A stretch of 64,000 bases of DNA from Lantana camara. Its lineage: Eukaryota; Streptophyta; Magnoliopsida; Lamiales; Verbenaceae. The stretch covers positions 124,297,501 through 124,361,500 of the forward strand of contig CM074857.1 in NCBI GenBank assembly GCA_037501455.1. The letters are read 5' to 3'. Shown here one piece after another: positions 22,805-35,574 of the stretch (position 1 is its first letter; each line of letters starts with the position of its first letter). A program made the translations under genes and the position numbers. The notes under the pieces were generated by a model. It ran no database searches and was not told where the DNA came from. It was given only the letters and a program-made list of their open reading frames with translations.

Positions 22805-24579
22805 TTTGAACACCCCTCGAGCCACTAAAACCATACTCAATCATTACATCATCGAACTCAAAATTAAAGTCCATTTCAAACTAGGAACATTAATAACTAT
22901 ATTATTATGTTCTTCCTGTTTTCTTTCACCTCACACCACAGCAAAATTCGATGTGCATAAAGAACACTGTTTGGTCCAGGTCTAGGACTCTAGGTCGAGG
23001 TGAATCTTTTTTCAGTGACACGTGGCGCATTGCGGTGACTTCCACGTGGCAAGCACCCGAATCTACCTTTTTTTTTTTTTTTTTTTTTTTTTCCTTCTGG
23101 TTTTTTTGGTCGCTGTCATTGTCAGACAGTTATGTACCTAAACTTGGTCGGCTGTACCATTTTATTTCCTTTCTGTTGCTGCGCTGCTGGTGGTGGGCCT
23201 GGTTGCCGTGGCGGTGGCGCGGTGGCGGTGCTACATAAGTATTTGCAGACGTCTGTATTTTTGGCTTATTTAGCGCGCTGCATTTGCCCAGGAGAGCCAA
23301 AGAATCACACACACAAGAAAAAGGTTGCACTTTTCCTTGTGAAAAAAAGTATATATTACGAATAAAGAGTAATTTTCATATGGGAGGGAGTGGAATTTTC
23401 ATATTTTTATTTGTAATTTTTACTGTTTTTCTGGGTATTTTCTGTTTTTGTATCATGAATAATAATGAGCTGTATTATTCGCGGATTTGACAACTCCATG
23501 GTATATATATATATATATATATATATTCATATGTATGACAGTATGAGTCTTGAATATATAATTGTTGAGTGGTGGTGTGAATAATTTCTATCTCTTGAGG
23601 GTTACAATTCTCTTCATCGTAATGTGTTTCCCTCGAAAGGTTGAGCATCATATTCTTCAAAGAATAATTTAGTTTTACCCTAGCTAATCAAGAAAATACT
23701 AGCATGAATCTGGCTCGGTCAAATCAATATAATGAGAGAGCGAGTGATAAGTAAAAATCTTAAAGAGAGCAACCGATAAAACAATGTGTGATACAATTGT
23801 CATACGGTTAGTTAGAGTTCAAACGAGTCGGATTTGAGTTAGAATATAAAGAAAAATAAATAAATAAAGCAAGTTGCCCAAACTTTATAGTTTTTCATTG
23901 CTAGATTCTTTTATCAAGAACAACTTTTTCATCAAACTACCTATCAGATTTGCCCATTTTCATGGCACTGGAGATTTTTTGAATGCTTTTGATCCAAATT
24001 CCAAAGGGAATAGGTTGGCATGGGGGGGAATGTATCTCCCAATTTTCGTGGACAGTTTTGGACTTAATTCAGTGACAAAAATGTCTCTTCAAATGACTGT
24101 TCTTTTCTTCTTTTGGCACTTTGAAAGGAAATTCGACTTTTGGAAATTCGACGCCAAAAGTTGCTTGGATACGTTAAATATTATTAGTTTGAGATTCTCA
24201 TAAACTGAATGTGCACAAAGGCATGATGAACACGAAGCATACACGGTTTATACATATGGAGGGTATTTGTCATGTTTCATTCTATTAATGTATATAATGG
24301 GACATTAGTGAAAGATTGATCACATTACAATTTTTTTTTTTTTGAAAAGACAATTCTCTAGTGCCCAACATGCAAAATTCTAATCTAAACCTGGCTCGAC
24401 CAAACTCAACCGATTAAAAGGAAAAATATATTATACTTGTCATTTGATTTGTCACTATTTTCTACCAACTACACGATAAGTGTAAAACATTTCCCCCTCG
24501 TTTTACCGATTTGATTGAGTTAGACTTGATTTAGAATTACTCACATGACATAAGTGTAGGAGTCAGCATTAGTTTGAAC
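22805..24579. other. IPT downstream region, no gene supported
   Basis: Two G-box motifs (ACACGTGGC and CCACGTGGC) lie 25 bp apart near 23020-23055, followed by a 25-nt T run (23068-23092) and a GC-rich patch at 23180-23290. This may be a promoter-like or 3' regulatory region, but no convincing reading frame follows. A TA microsatellite occupies 23502-23527. The open frame at 23874-24203 (+) has no recognisable motif. Confidence 0.45.
23502..23527. repeat. TA microsatellite
   Basis: About 13 uninterrupted TA units. Confidence 0.95.
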
Positions 24580-24708
24580 CTATGATGCACGGATACCAAC
24601 ACGGCATGATATGAATGCGGCGACAAATATTTTTTCGAATTTTTCCACGTAAGAAGTATTCAACACGGCACGAAGAAATCATATTTTTAAAAATGTCCCT
24701 TCGTCAAG
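24580..24708. mobile_element. hAT-like MITE, TSD GTTTGAAC
   Basis: The left end CTATGATGCACGGATAC matches the family reference at 18927-19127; the right end (gtcccttcgtcaag) has decayed. GTTTGAAC flanks both sides (24572-24579 and 24709-24716), a perfect 8-bp TSD. Length 129 bp, no coding capacity. Confidence 0.88.
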
Positions 24709-27667
24709 GTTTGAACCAATAAGAGCTGGTGGATCTTTAAAAAGAAAACACAGGTTAATTAGTTTGAGTTTAGGAGAAGAATATCTTGATATTAATATTG
24801 AAAAGAGAATAGAATACTTTATAATTCATTATAGTACAATTTATGCTAAATATCTTTAACTGTTTTATAATTAATACTTTCAAAATTAGTAACATAACCT
24901 ACCTGATAATTATTTGAGTTTTTGTAATAAATTTTGTGGTAAGTTTATTAAGTGCAGTTAATTAAGATTCTTGAATAATGAGTTATACAACCTCATATAA
25001 ATATCCCATCCCCCATCAAAGGACTCCAAGGTACTAACTACTGAGTACGGACAAAGGGTCTAACAGCAAAAATGAATATGCCCTAGCTACTACAAACACA
25101 AGCACTTAATCCCGAGGGTAAACTTATAATTTTGGTTCTATATTCCATTTCCATTGGTCGTTTGAGACTAGACGGATCACTTAAAGTGTAAAGTTCTGCC
25201 TATCATGATAGCTGCGTTCTCAGGAATTCGAGCTCGAGACGTCTTGTTAAGCTAATATAACGTTGAACCACTAAGTTACACCACTTATGCCCATGCAAGA
25301 ATAACAAATTATGATGCCCATGCATCGATTCAGACACGACAATTAAGACATATAATATGATATCCGTGTGATAGATGTTCGATAAGACACGATAAAATTA
25401 TGTTTTTGGAAATCTACTTTTGTATATCGCAATTAATTACTCACCTGATGGATGATATATATTTTTGTTTGTGGTACCTAGTTAATTAAAATTATTCTTT
25501 ACAGTATTCCTAGTGAAAATAACGTGGGAATCATCAAAGTTATAAGCGCGACAAAGAGCACAAAACAGTTGTTATTGCTAGGGACCCATAAGTGTGTCCA
25601 CGGAAATTAAAATGCTCCTTTCTGCATCCTTACATGATTCCAACAGAATATTAATTTATATATGCTTAAATAAATAAATACACCATACCTATATCATTTA
25701 AACTACCAAATTGCAATATATTAATTTAATCAACCTAAAAAGTCTAATATTTATACAAAATTATCATTTCAAAAAACCCAATTAATTTCTTTTCACAAGA
25801 TTCATTAAACAATTTAAAATATAATAGTTTTATTAAATATATGTTTGGTAAAATTAAATTTTAAAGAGTTTTTTTTTTTTCCCCTTCAAAAATTGAATTT
25901 GATTTAAAAATTGAGAGTTGTTATACCCACTCACAAAAAGGGCATAAGATAAAAAGACATAATTTGTTCTTATAGAAATACTCTGCTTTCACCAAGTAGT
26001 TCACAAATTAGTGGTCAAAATCAGCTTTTTGTAAAAGTGGCTTAATCCCATGCCACTGCAATATCCCTGATTGGAAAACCCCACAATCATTTCTAACCTT
26101 TCATCAGAATCGTGGATTCTCATTCTCATATTTATCTACAATTTAAAATAATTTAATGAAGATTTTAAAATTTCATAAAATTTTATATATATGAATTTTA
26201 ACATTTTATAATCTCGTGAAAATAATTAAACTCATAATATAAACTCACTCCTTCACTAAAGGGAACAAAATTTCATCGAGGGAAAAGGTAGTGCTGAAAT
26301 TATTGTGAAATATATATTAGCAAATTATAAGTTATAACTAATTAAAACTAAAAATATTGGGTAGATGATGGAGAAATTAAATAGGTCAGAAACATGTCCC
26401 GCGGTTAATCAATTTCATCGCTACCGCTCAGTTTATTGTCGGTGGAGATCTTATAATATAAGGATATAACGATATGAACACGATATAAAACAAAAATATG
26501 GCATCGCAAATTTTTTTTAAATTGGTTTCTGACATACAAATGTTCAATAAAAATTCACACAATAAAATGATATTTTTAAGAATATGTAAATAAAAAGTGA
26601 AGAAGGAGGATGGCATCTTGTAGGAAAGTATATATACCTAAAAATTAATTTTGAGAGGGTAGTTACATATTCTTTATAAATTGTATATTATCATAATATG
26701 ATATGACACCACAGCTAGCTAAAATTGTACAAAGAACATCACTTTGAACATACATCACATCGTCAATTATTACACCAAATAATCAACATAATACGTTTTC
26801 ATTCTCCCACGTCCACATGCTCTCTTATGTAAAATAACTTCCAAAAATCAATATATATGGAAATTTACAAATTACAATTAAAAATTTTGTGGATAATTAC
26901 AACAAAATTTCCTGAATTTGACGTAGTATATCCAAACATAAAATTAAAAAAAAAACACTTTTAAACCTTTTTTTTTTTTTACTTAAGAATTTTAAAAATG
27001 TTGGAAAAAAATTAATTAAAAGATCGTGGTATTAATTATCCCGAAAGGATTATCTCCTTTTGCAATATTAGAATGGGGCATTTCAATTGTAATTTGTTGC
27101 TCGATAGTTGGATTATGACTCACTTTCTGTATATTTGATTTTCTCGGTGCTATATATAAGAAAGGTCTCGAATAATAACTTCACAATCTCTCTAATGGGT
27201 TTTTTTTTTTTTTTAATTTAAAAAAGGATCGATATTTCGTTTTAGCTTCTAGCTTATATATGGTTGTTTTTGTAAATAGATAAAAATTTGTGTACACTTT
27301 TAAAAGTGTGTTTTATGTCACATTATTAAAGTCATCTACGCTTATTCCAAAAAATGATAATTAAAGTTGATAGGCATCATGAATTAACGTCAATTTCCCA
27401 AATGCCGCTATTAATATCGAACAAAAATGTCGTTTTAGTGGCAAAGACAACATAAGGATCAAAGCAATTTCCATTACATTATTAATCATTAACAACTTTA
27501 TCGCACGAGGACAGTCAAATTGTATGGATGTGCCATGCACGATCTCGTACATGATTGTCCCGATTACCTCATATCCTATGTACATTGTACCTCCACTAGT
27601 CAACATATATGCAAATTCAAACAAATTTGACATAACTTTTCCGTATTTTGTAGCTTTTTATCCTAAA
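24709..27667. other. AT-rich intergenic region with decayed MITE and SINE relics
   Basis: Two further decayed copies of the ATGCACGGATAC MITE family can be made out around 25316-25410 and 26450-26600. Around 25205-25290 the minus strand has TAACTTAGTGGTTC and, about 35 bp on, GAGCTCGAATTCC, resembling tRNA boxes A and B, so a SINE relic is likely. The rest has no gene signal. The 90-codon frame at 27361-27633 (minus) has no recognised domain. Confidence 0.5.
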
Positions 27668-28200
27668 GTTAGAATGTTAACAGGAAAAAAACAAATGAAC
27701 AAGAAGCCAAAATGAGGGGCGACAGCCCCCAGTACGCTCCTTCATCCTTGAGCCGGGCTCCACCACCGTGTCACGTTAAAAAACCCTAATTAGGTCAAGT
27801 GAATTGATTAATATGCAGTCATATATAGTTTTTTTCACGTTAATAATAGAGTCAGAATTTTAACAGAAAGAAATGAATGGACAAGAAGCTAAAATGAGGG
27901 GGCGGCAACCCCATACGCTCCTCCATTCCTGAACCGGGCCCCGCCATCGCGTCATGTTAAAAAACCCTAATTAGGTCAAGTGAATTTGATTAATATATAG
28001 TCATATATACATAATTTTTCTTAAGTCAACAACAAAATCAGAATTTTAATAGAAAAGAACGAATGAACAAGAAGCCAAAATGAGGGGGCCGCAACCCCCA
28101 TATGCTCCTCCATCCCTGAGCCTGATTCCGCTACCGTTTCACTTTAAAAAAACCCTAATTAGGTTAAGCGGATTTGATTAATATATAGTCATATAACATA
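27668..28200. repeat. Three-copy tandem repeat, period 182-186 bp
   Basis: A unit with aacaagaagc, aaaatgaggg, a GC-rich middle and aaaccctaattagg recurs with anchors at 27701, 27883 and 28069. Copies differ by many substitutions, mostly in the middle part. Function unknown. Confidence 0.9.
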
Positions 28201-29077
28201 GAAAAGAAAACTTTTTGTGATATATAGCTCGATTAACTAGATCAAGAATTGATTAAAAGAAATTGTTAATTCTTCGTACGAAATATATTAATGATTATGA
28301 TTAGTTAGATTAAAAAAGGATGCTAATAAGATTCTAAGTTTGAAGACGTGGACGATAGGCATGATGGATGCTATACTAATAAAACATTTCTACCTTCCAT
28401 GGTTGATACTAAAGGTTCATATTTTAGAGGTCACTGCTTTTGGTCTTGTCACTATAGTGCTCTAAGGTATCATCATTCATCACAATATGCAAAATCGACT
28501 TCTTAATTGATTAAAACATGCCACGATCATAAATAATATTGTACTATTATGCCTAACCAAATGCCGTCACATGTATTTTTCCAGAGATTTTTTTCTTTGA
28601 AATTTAATAATAAGTGTAATACAAACCACATAATCAGTTAAATTTGTTGAACAGTCGAGCTTGTTGAGTTCTCGTGGGAGTGTAAAATACGTATCGAAAC
28701 TAGTATGTTTGTTAAGTCTTTCGTATATATATCTAGCGATGTATTTATGTGTCTCGTATATTATTTATTTATAAATAGTGGTAAAGTAATTACGTATATA
28801 TTCTTGTGTACTTAGATTGGTTCACTTTCTACCTTTTTAGGAGAAATACATAGACGAACAAATACCCTACTAAAACTGATTGCTTGTGTTCCAAATGCCA
28901 CAAAATGTCCCAATCGAAATGAATGCTAAATTCTAAATCTTATTATAGAGAATCTTTGTGTTTTTTTTTCTTTTGGTGCCTTTTGTGCATATCATTGTAC
29001 ATTTTTGGAGAAATTCTTATGCCAAATTCATTGATTTGGTGCTTGGTTTAGCGTATATTGAAACGTCTTGACGCAAC
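28201..29077. other. Intergenic, nothing recognised
   Basis: AT-rich sequence without open frames of note, repeats or known terminal motifs. Confidence 0.6.
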
Positions 29078-29246
29078 CTATGATGGATGAATACAAATAC
29101 GGTGATATGGACTCGACATAATAGGAATATGGTGACACGGATTTTTTCTTGAATTTTCCACTGAGGAGCATTGGACACGATATCTGACACAACGCAATAC
29201 GACATGATAAAATAATATTTTAAAAGATATTTGTGCATGGTCATAG
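29078..29246. mobile_element. Decayed hAT-like MITE
   Basis: Ends ctatgatggatgaatac and gtgcatggtcatag fit the family ends, and the interior keeps ggtgacacggattttttcttgaa and cgacatgataaaataatattttaaaag-like blocks in the family order. The flanks are no longer an exact duplication. Confidence 0.7.
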
Positions 29247-30264
29247 ATATTCCATAAAAATCACTAATTAATGTAACTTAATAGTTCGACACAATAATAA
29301 ATTAATAATATATATAGGTCTCATATTCGAGTTTTTGTATAAACTACTTTTATTAGAATTTTAAGTCAGAAGCGAACCCGCGACAAATATTGAAAAAAAC
29401 AAAGTATTCTTTCACGATTTCGTCCTTTATTAATTGATGATGGTTATGGTGCACACCTAGTTAAAAAGACAAATATATATTATTGAAGGGCATGGTCCAG
29501 GACTCCAGGTCAAATATGTTTGTTTTTGAATTTGTAGGTAAATTGAACCGATTGATGTGCAATTGTTAACGTATTTGAATTTTGATTTTGTTTGAGTAAA
29601 GGGACAAATTTCAAAATTGTGCCATATTGAATATTGGTTGAGACGAGGTGCACGGGCTAAGATGAGTGGAGGTTAACATTATCGAATCTCAAACGGTTGG
29701 ACCGGAATCGATACAAAAGAAAATTAAGATGAAGTAAGGATATATTTCAATGCCGCCACTTTATTATTCAAGTTAATTTTGAATTCTATACATTACGAAA
29801 ATGAAACGAAGTCGATTCAAGTTTCAAATATTGATTGATATTAAACTTGCAACCTCATCTCAATTACAAATCCAATTGATTTAACTAGTTGAATAATCGG
29901 TTTCACTGATGTAACGTTAATTATATAAATATTTTAGTTAAGCATGAAAAAAAGAAAAAATGACACAAAAATAAAGATAAATGTTATATAATCAATGAGA
30001 TGTGGTTGTGCTTCTGTCTTTAAAAAATCTCTGACCAACTTTCTTGTATTTTGAATTATCTATAAATTGAGAAAAGAATTGATTATCATAATCGACAATT
30101 ATGACCCGTTAAAACAAAAAAACGACCCTTAAATTAAATCTCCTTGATAATGAACCTTAGTCCAATGAAAACATTGCATGGGCTATTTTTATTTTTGGAT
30201 TTGAGGCCCAAACAAAACTATAGAGTATAGCCTATCATATGGGCCAAATAGATATATTTATTTT
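29247..30264. other. Intergenic, possible SINE relic
   Basis: At 29270-29340 TAACTTAATAGTTCGA and TATTCGAGTTT lie in box A/box B-like spacing. No other feature recognised. Confidence 0.35.
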
Positions 30265-30876
30265 TAGGGCTGTCAATGGGTCGGATATTAATTTGAATTC
30301 GTTCTGAATTTTAACATATTCGTCCGATAAAAATGTCCGATGGATCATATCCGATTATAAATATTCATTATCCGAAATAAACGGATAGAATATGAAATTA
30401 AGGAATCCGATCCATTAAGAATCCAAATCCGATTTTATATATAATATTTAATTAAATAAATTATTTACTAGTACATAATATTAAGTAAAATAATTAAGAC
30501 TAAAATTTTCACATATTTATTACTTTAAATAATAATAAAAATTGAATAATTTACACTAAAATATATAATTTTTTTAATGAGTTTCAATCAACATATTTTA
30601 ATAAGTAAAATAAAACCGCCAAATAATCCATTAAATAATAATTATTTATTGAATATTATGTAATTACATTTATTTTTTTATATTGCATTTGTTATTTCAA
30701 AAGCTATATTTTATTGGTAATTGAGTCGGATATTTTATTGGATCTGATCCAATCCGATTATACATGAATTAAAAAAATATTTCTTATTAGATTCGAATTC
30801 GATTGTCTGATTTTCTTATCGAATTCGCATTCGAAACCTCCTGATTCGATCCGAATCAAACCCGTTGACAGTCCTA
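30265..30876. mobile_element. hAT-type non-autonomous foldback element, TSD TTTATTTT
   Basis: The left end TAGGGCTGTCAATGGGT and the right end, as reverse complement TAGGACTGTCAACGGGT, form a TIR of about 17 bp. TTTATTTT flanks both sides (30257-30264 and 30877-30884). The subterminal parts pair further through gatccg/cggatc words (atccgatt). Length 612 bp and AT-rich, with no frame. The TIR TAGGGNTGTCAA with an 8-bp TSD is a hAT signature. Confidence 0.9.
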
Positions 30877-31227
30877 TTTATTTTAGGCACATATAATAGT
30901 GAGAGAACACAAATTAAAAAGACTTAATATAATATTTATTTTTTAATATTATTTTATCTTTTTTATTCATATTTTGAAATCTATATTTTAATATTATTTA
31001 TATTTCATTACACGAGCATCACGTGTACAGAAAATTACTAGTTATTATTATTTATTTGAGTTCAAGTCTGAAGAAAACGCCCAGTGTAACAGTGTTACCC
31101 TCTCCCTATCAATGGTGATAGGTTCTCATAGATTCAAATAAAAAATATTTGGTTAAACTAGCATTACGTCCAATTGCTAAACTATACCAGTAAATATTAT
31201 TGGAATGTAGTTATGGAATATAAGGAA

Positions 31228-31254
31228 CTAGCATATGCCCCGTGCGATGCACGG
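31228..31254 (-). mobile_element. Helitron-type 3' terminus (hairpin plus CTAG)
   Basis: Read on the minus strand, CCGTGCATCGCACGG forms a 6-bp stem with a 3-nt loop, followed after about 8 nt by CTAG and then a T of the flank. This matches the plant Helitron 3' end (hairpin, CTRR, insertion before T). The 5' TC end would lie at higher coordinates; I could not fix it, with a candidate near 37380. The element body would then be about 31228-37400, including the later solo LTR. Confidence 0.6.
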
Positions 31255-31492
31255 TATTGATAATAATATAACTTATAATATTATTTATGAATCTTGTAAA
31301 CTAAAATAATTTAAAATAAATAACTTAATCATATACAATGAAAAATATTATATATAATACATATTTTTTATAACTAATAAATAAATTGCCGCTAAGTATT
31401 TATTTATTATAATTTTATTTAAGTATTAAGTAGAGACGTTGTAAAAGAAAAATACTTTCAGAAAGAATATATAATTATCATCCAGTTCTGAA

Positions 31493-31514
31493 CAACAACA
31501 ACAACAACCACAAC

Positions 31515-31571
<57 letters not shown>
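31493..31571. repeat. AAC/AAT microsatellite
   Basis: About eight AAC units followed by about 19 AAT units. The tyrosine-rich frame on the opposite strand is an artefact of this repeat. Confidence 0.95.
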
Positions 31572-31572
<1 letters not shown>

Positions 31573-32610
31573 TAAAATAAAGTGTTGAAATTGTATAAAT
31601 ATCACATCCTTTTTAAACATAAAATATGATAATTTACAAAAATAAAAACTACTCTTACCTTAAGAGATTAAGCCCAGAATTGCGAAATCTTTTTAGACCC
31701 GGCAAGAATTTCAAACTTTGTTGATCTTGTCAACGAATCGAATTGGAACTTGATATTCTAAAATAAATTAATTCAAAAAAAAAAGATTAAATTAATACAA
31801 TTAAACTTTGAATTAATTTTCTAAAAAAAAAAATCGTACCTTATGAGATTGAGCCAAAAATCTTGAAACTCTTTTAAACTCTTTGGGATTTTAAACTTTG
31901 ACAGCCTCATTAAGAAATCAAACTAAAATCTCAAATATGATAATTTATAAAAACAAAAACAACTCGTACCGTAAAATATTGAGTAAAAAATTAATGTAAC
32001 CGATGGACATTTTGCTAGTTTGCTCTCATGTATCGTAACATATAAATCTAAAATAACGTATTTAAAAAAATTTCTAACATTATACCAATTTATAACATTA
32101 ATAAATATAATTAGTGTGAAAATATACACATATTAACTTATATAGTTAAAATTGTATTTCTAATAAATATTTATTAACAATATAAATTAAGTAGTTAAAA
32201 TTTTATATTTATAACAAATGAACAATCTCATACGTTATTTATATTTTTAAGTTGTTCGGTAAGCTTTCTATACAGTACCTTGCATCATTGAAACACATAC
32301 AGATGTTGGTGCCCCGAGATCATTGTTGTTTTCCAATGGAAACGTACTGGGTACAAAAACTTCATCTTCTAACTCCGAAAATTCATATTTTTGACCCCCT
32401 AATTGGTAGTACGTAATTTTATGATAGATATATATAAGTGCTTTAATTTAAAATAAAAAATAAATTGTGGCAAATTAACATAAGATACATACTCTGTAAG
32501 TTAGAGCCATGCTCCTCAGGTCGATTCATATGTGCCCGAGCTATATTTGTACAACCATGCACATAAATAGATGTATCGGATTCTTGAACTACAATATTCC
32601 GATCAACACC
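31572..32610. other. Helitron interior with repeated splice-donor-like unit, left part
   Basis: A unit with cttaccttaagagattaagcc and ttaaactttg words recurs at about 31645-31750 and 31820-31930, with a partial copy at 31960. Related units reappear at about 36930-37040 and 37165-37290, beyond the solo LTR. On the minus strand each carries AAG/GTA(A/C)GA at the end of a short open stretch, like an exon end with its donor. Confidence 0.45.
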
Positions 32611-32615
32611 TAATA

Positions 32616-35569
32616 TGTAACGCCCCGTTTTCAATTGTGCATTACGTGATATTATGTGAATTACATTACTAAGTGTTTTGTGAAATTATTATAATTTTCA
32701 TAACATTATATGTATTATACCTTCATGTATTTATATGAATTTTCATTAACGTGAAATTTATGTGAATTAATTGCTAAGTGATTAAATGCTTTTATATGGA
32801 CTCACTTGATCACTTATTTAATTTATGGACCTAATTGCATTAAATGAATTGGGAGTTAGTTAGCTACTTGTTTAGAGATAATATTAGATTGCATTAATTT
32901 AAATAATTGAAGGACTTAAATGCAAAAGGTGGTGAGTCATGCTCATTCTTGGGAGAATCAAGCTTATATCACATATTTCTCCTACATTTCATTCATTCAT
33001 CATATTTCAACAAGTCCACACCTATACACACACTCAATATCGGTTCTTTACACCAAGGAAGGGGAAGAGCATTTCACCTCATATTTCAAGCTTTAATTCA
33101 AGGAAGATATTTGCATAAGTGGAAGCATCATCTTCATCTCATCGATTCATCCATTTCTTCTTCCATCTTGAGGTATAGGGAGAATTTGATTGAATCTCTT
33201 GATGTGTGATTGAGTAGGGTTTGGTGATATTGATAAGAATTCCTTGGTTATATATGACTAGAAGCATGATCTTGATCATTTAGCTTGCCAACTTGCATGA
33301 ATTCTTGAAGAAATGGGAAGTTGATTTCATGAAATACTTTGGGGTTTTGAGTGATAATTCTTGATGATTTGAGCAAGCTTGGATGGATTACTTGATGCCT
33401 AATTGATGTTTTTTGAGTTATATACATGATATATGATGGGTTAGAGTTATTTTTTGGCCTTGGTATGATGTTTAGAGGCTTGGGAGCCATCTCCCGCGAA
33501 CCCCCCTGTTTTTCCCCTGTTTTTCGCCCAGAAATTGCTTCAACACGGCCGTGTCCAACCCTAGTTCTTTTCCAACACGGCCGTGTTGGGGCCTCGAGTT
33601 GGAATTTTTTTATTCCGACACGACCGTGTCAGATTTCAGGCCAATATTGACACGGCCGTGTCGATTTCGTTTGAACTCCGATTGGCCTAATTTTTAAACC
33701 GTTGGAAACCTCTTGAAGTATAGAACAACCTCCAATTGGAATCAACTCAAGATCTCTTCTCATTTTTGAGATATAATTAATTCTTTTAGGTGTCGCTCTC
33801 TTCCCGACAAACTGCACTCGCTTAACTTCGGACTTATGCCATTTTCTCCTCACTTTGAACTAAAATATGAGTCATATATCCTCGGAAAGGTCTTCGTGTC
33901 TAGTTTCATAAAAAATAAACAAAATTCAAATCCAAATTCTAGAACTCAAGATATTCTATTTTTCCTACAGCGTGTGCGCTTCCGGAAATTGTCGAGTTTT
34001 GCCAAACTTCACCAAAACCTTTCTTCTTGTATTCCTTTCACTCTCTTGGCTCCCATATGTGAATTATATGAAGTATATGCTTTAGTAATTGATAAATATG
34101 ATCCTATATGATGCTTCTTGGTACTTAATTGCTCAAACGTTATGGTGTGACTCCATGCCCTATATGAATTGAACTTGAAATGATTGAATGCTTTAAATAT
34201 GTGACTCCTTGAGATTTATTTCATCTTTTAAGAGTTAATTGGTTCTCATATATGATTAAGTGCCACTTAATTGTTAATATGTTTGGTTATTAAAGTGTTG
34301 GGATGGTTATTTATTTACACGAGCATTGCCGTGCGTCATACTTGGTCTCATTATTGAGTCTTATCTCACGCGTTCCCGTTATTTCCTTTCTTGTCCAGTT
34401 TTTCTCCAGGGCGGAGATCATTGATCGTTGTGCACTTTCTTGTATCTTTGTCTTGTTCCGTCGCTCGTCAGGTGAGGTTTAATTCTAGAAACTTAGAACC
34501 TTTACAACCCTATGTGTGTTTTCGGCCAAAAAGTACATATATTTTTATAGTTTTCAAATCTTATTGATTTACAAGGGATTTCATGAATTTGAACGGATTG
34601 ATTGATTGATTGATTGAATATTTTGGCGAGTAACTATTGTTCACGTTGGGCCCCGAGGGTAGTGTATTGAGCTAACCGGGGAAGCAAGGGCTGACGGGTA
34701 ACTCCTGCACTACCCTCACCATTGTGGGATCACCTCTGAATCCACCAGGAGGTTTGGTGGAGGAAGAAATCCCGTGCGTGGGAGTCATGTTCCCGACGTA
34801 CACCATGATTGGATGGTTGGGTCTTGCAAGCCCACCATCACCCGGAGGAAGAAGGATTGATTGATTGAAATTGCTAATTGTGCACGAAATTATTTGTGTG
34901 ATCACCTAATCCACTAATAAATTGAAGCATTGTACACAGTCGGTGAAAGGTTGGAGATTTGCCCTCACTCGCCGGGCCACAAATTGATTGTATTGAAGTG
35001 ATTGAATTGATAAATTGGATTAGCTGTAACCTCGGGCGATATTATCTCTTCTCTTCTAAATTTATCGTGTTGCTATTTTCCAACATTATTACCCGAGATT
35101 ATAACTTGCATGTATGTGCGCAAATATTTATTTATACCCCTCGCTCAGTCCGTGTTGGACTGACACCTCAACCCTTCAGCTTTTGCAGGTTCGTGCTAGG
35201 CGGGAATTAGAGTCTAGCCTATCTTTTATTCGGGTCTAGCACTTCACTTTCATATTTGGTTCATGTATTAATACTTTTTATATTTTGTATTATGCCTTAT
35301 CTAATGTTGGAGGTGATATTGTATTTTATGAAATGTTGGTATCTATTAATAAATATGTAAATATGGTACCTATAAGTATTGAATGTTATTGCTTCCGCTT
35401 TTATTGATCCAATTGTTTATTGGTATTAATTGAGGGTACCCGCCTAACTTTTGAGTTTTTTATTGTCTCCCGTTCGCTGTAGTTCCGGTTCATGTATGAA
35501 TTGCCCGTTTCATATGTGGATTGAGACTATAGTGCGGGGGATGTGGCGCCTAGCGTTCCGGGTGCTACA
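32616..35569 (+). mobile_element. Solo LTR of a large LTR element, TSD TAATA
   Basis: Begins TGTAACGCCCCG and ends GGGTGCTACA, flanked by TAATA on both sides (32611-32615 and 35570-35574). The 2954 bp are related to the LTRs of the element at 55504-62205: both start TGTAACGCCCCG, share the gggtagtgtattgagc block (34655 here, complement at 60250), and hold an ORF with matching translation (33836 here, 60634 there). Four ACACGGCCGTGT-like palindromes lie at 33543-33661. Confidence 0.92.
33543..33661. repeat. Palindromic ACACGGCCGTGT repeats in the solo LTR
   Basis: Four copies of ACACGGCCGTGT or a one-base variant (ACACGACCGTGT) occur within about 120 bp. In the related LTR at 59355-62205 the corresponding position (61065-61195) holds a different palindrome series based on TACCCGGCCGGGTA. 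Confidence 0.85.
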
Positions 35570-35574
35570 TAATA

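Noticed and set aside
21721..22840. Antisense and alternative frames over the IPT gene
   Set aside because: They are shadows caused by the high GC of the IPT coding region, with no own motifs.
23874..24203. 109-codon frame after IPT
   Set aside because: No recognisable domain, AT-rich composition and no signals for a promoter nearby.
27361..27633. 90-codon hydrophobic frame on the minus strand
   Set aside because: No recognised family, no promoter or splice context; AT-rich DNA gives such hydrophobic frames by chance.
31426..31620. Tyrosine-run protein
   Set aside because: The run is translation of the AAT microsatellite.
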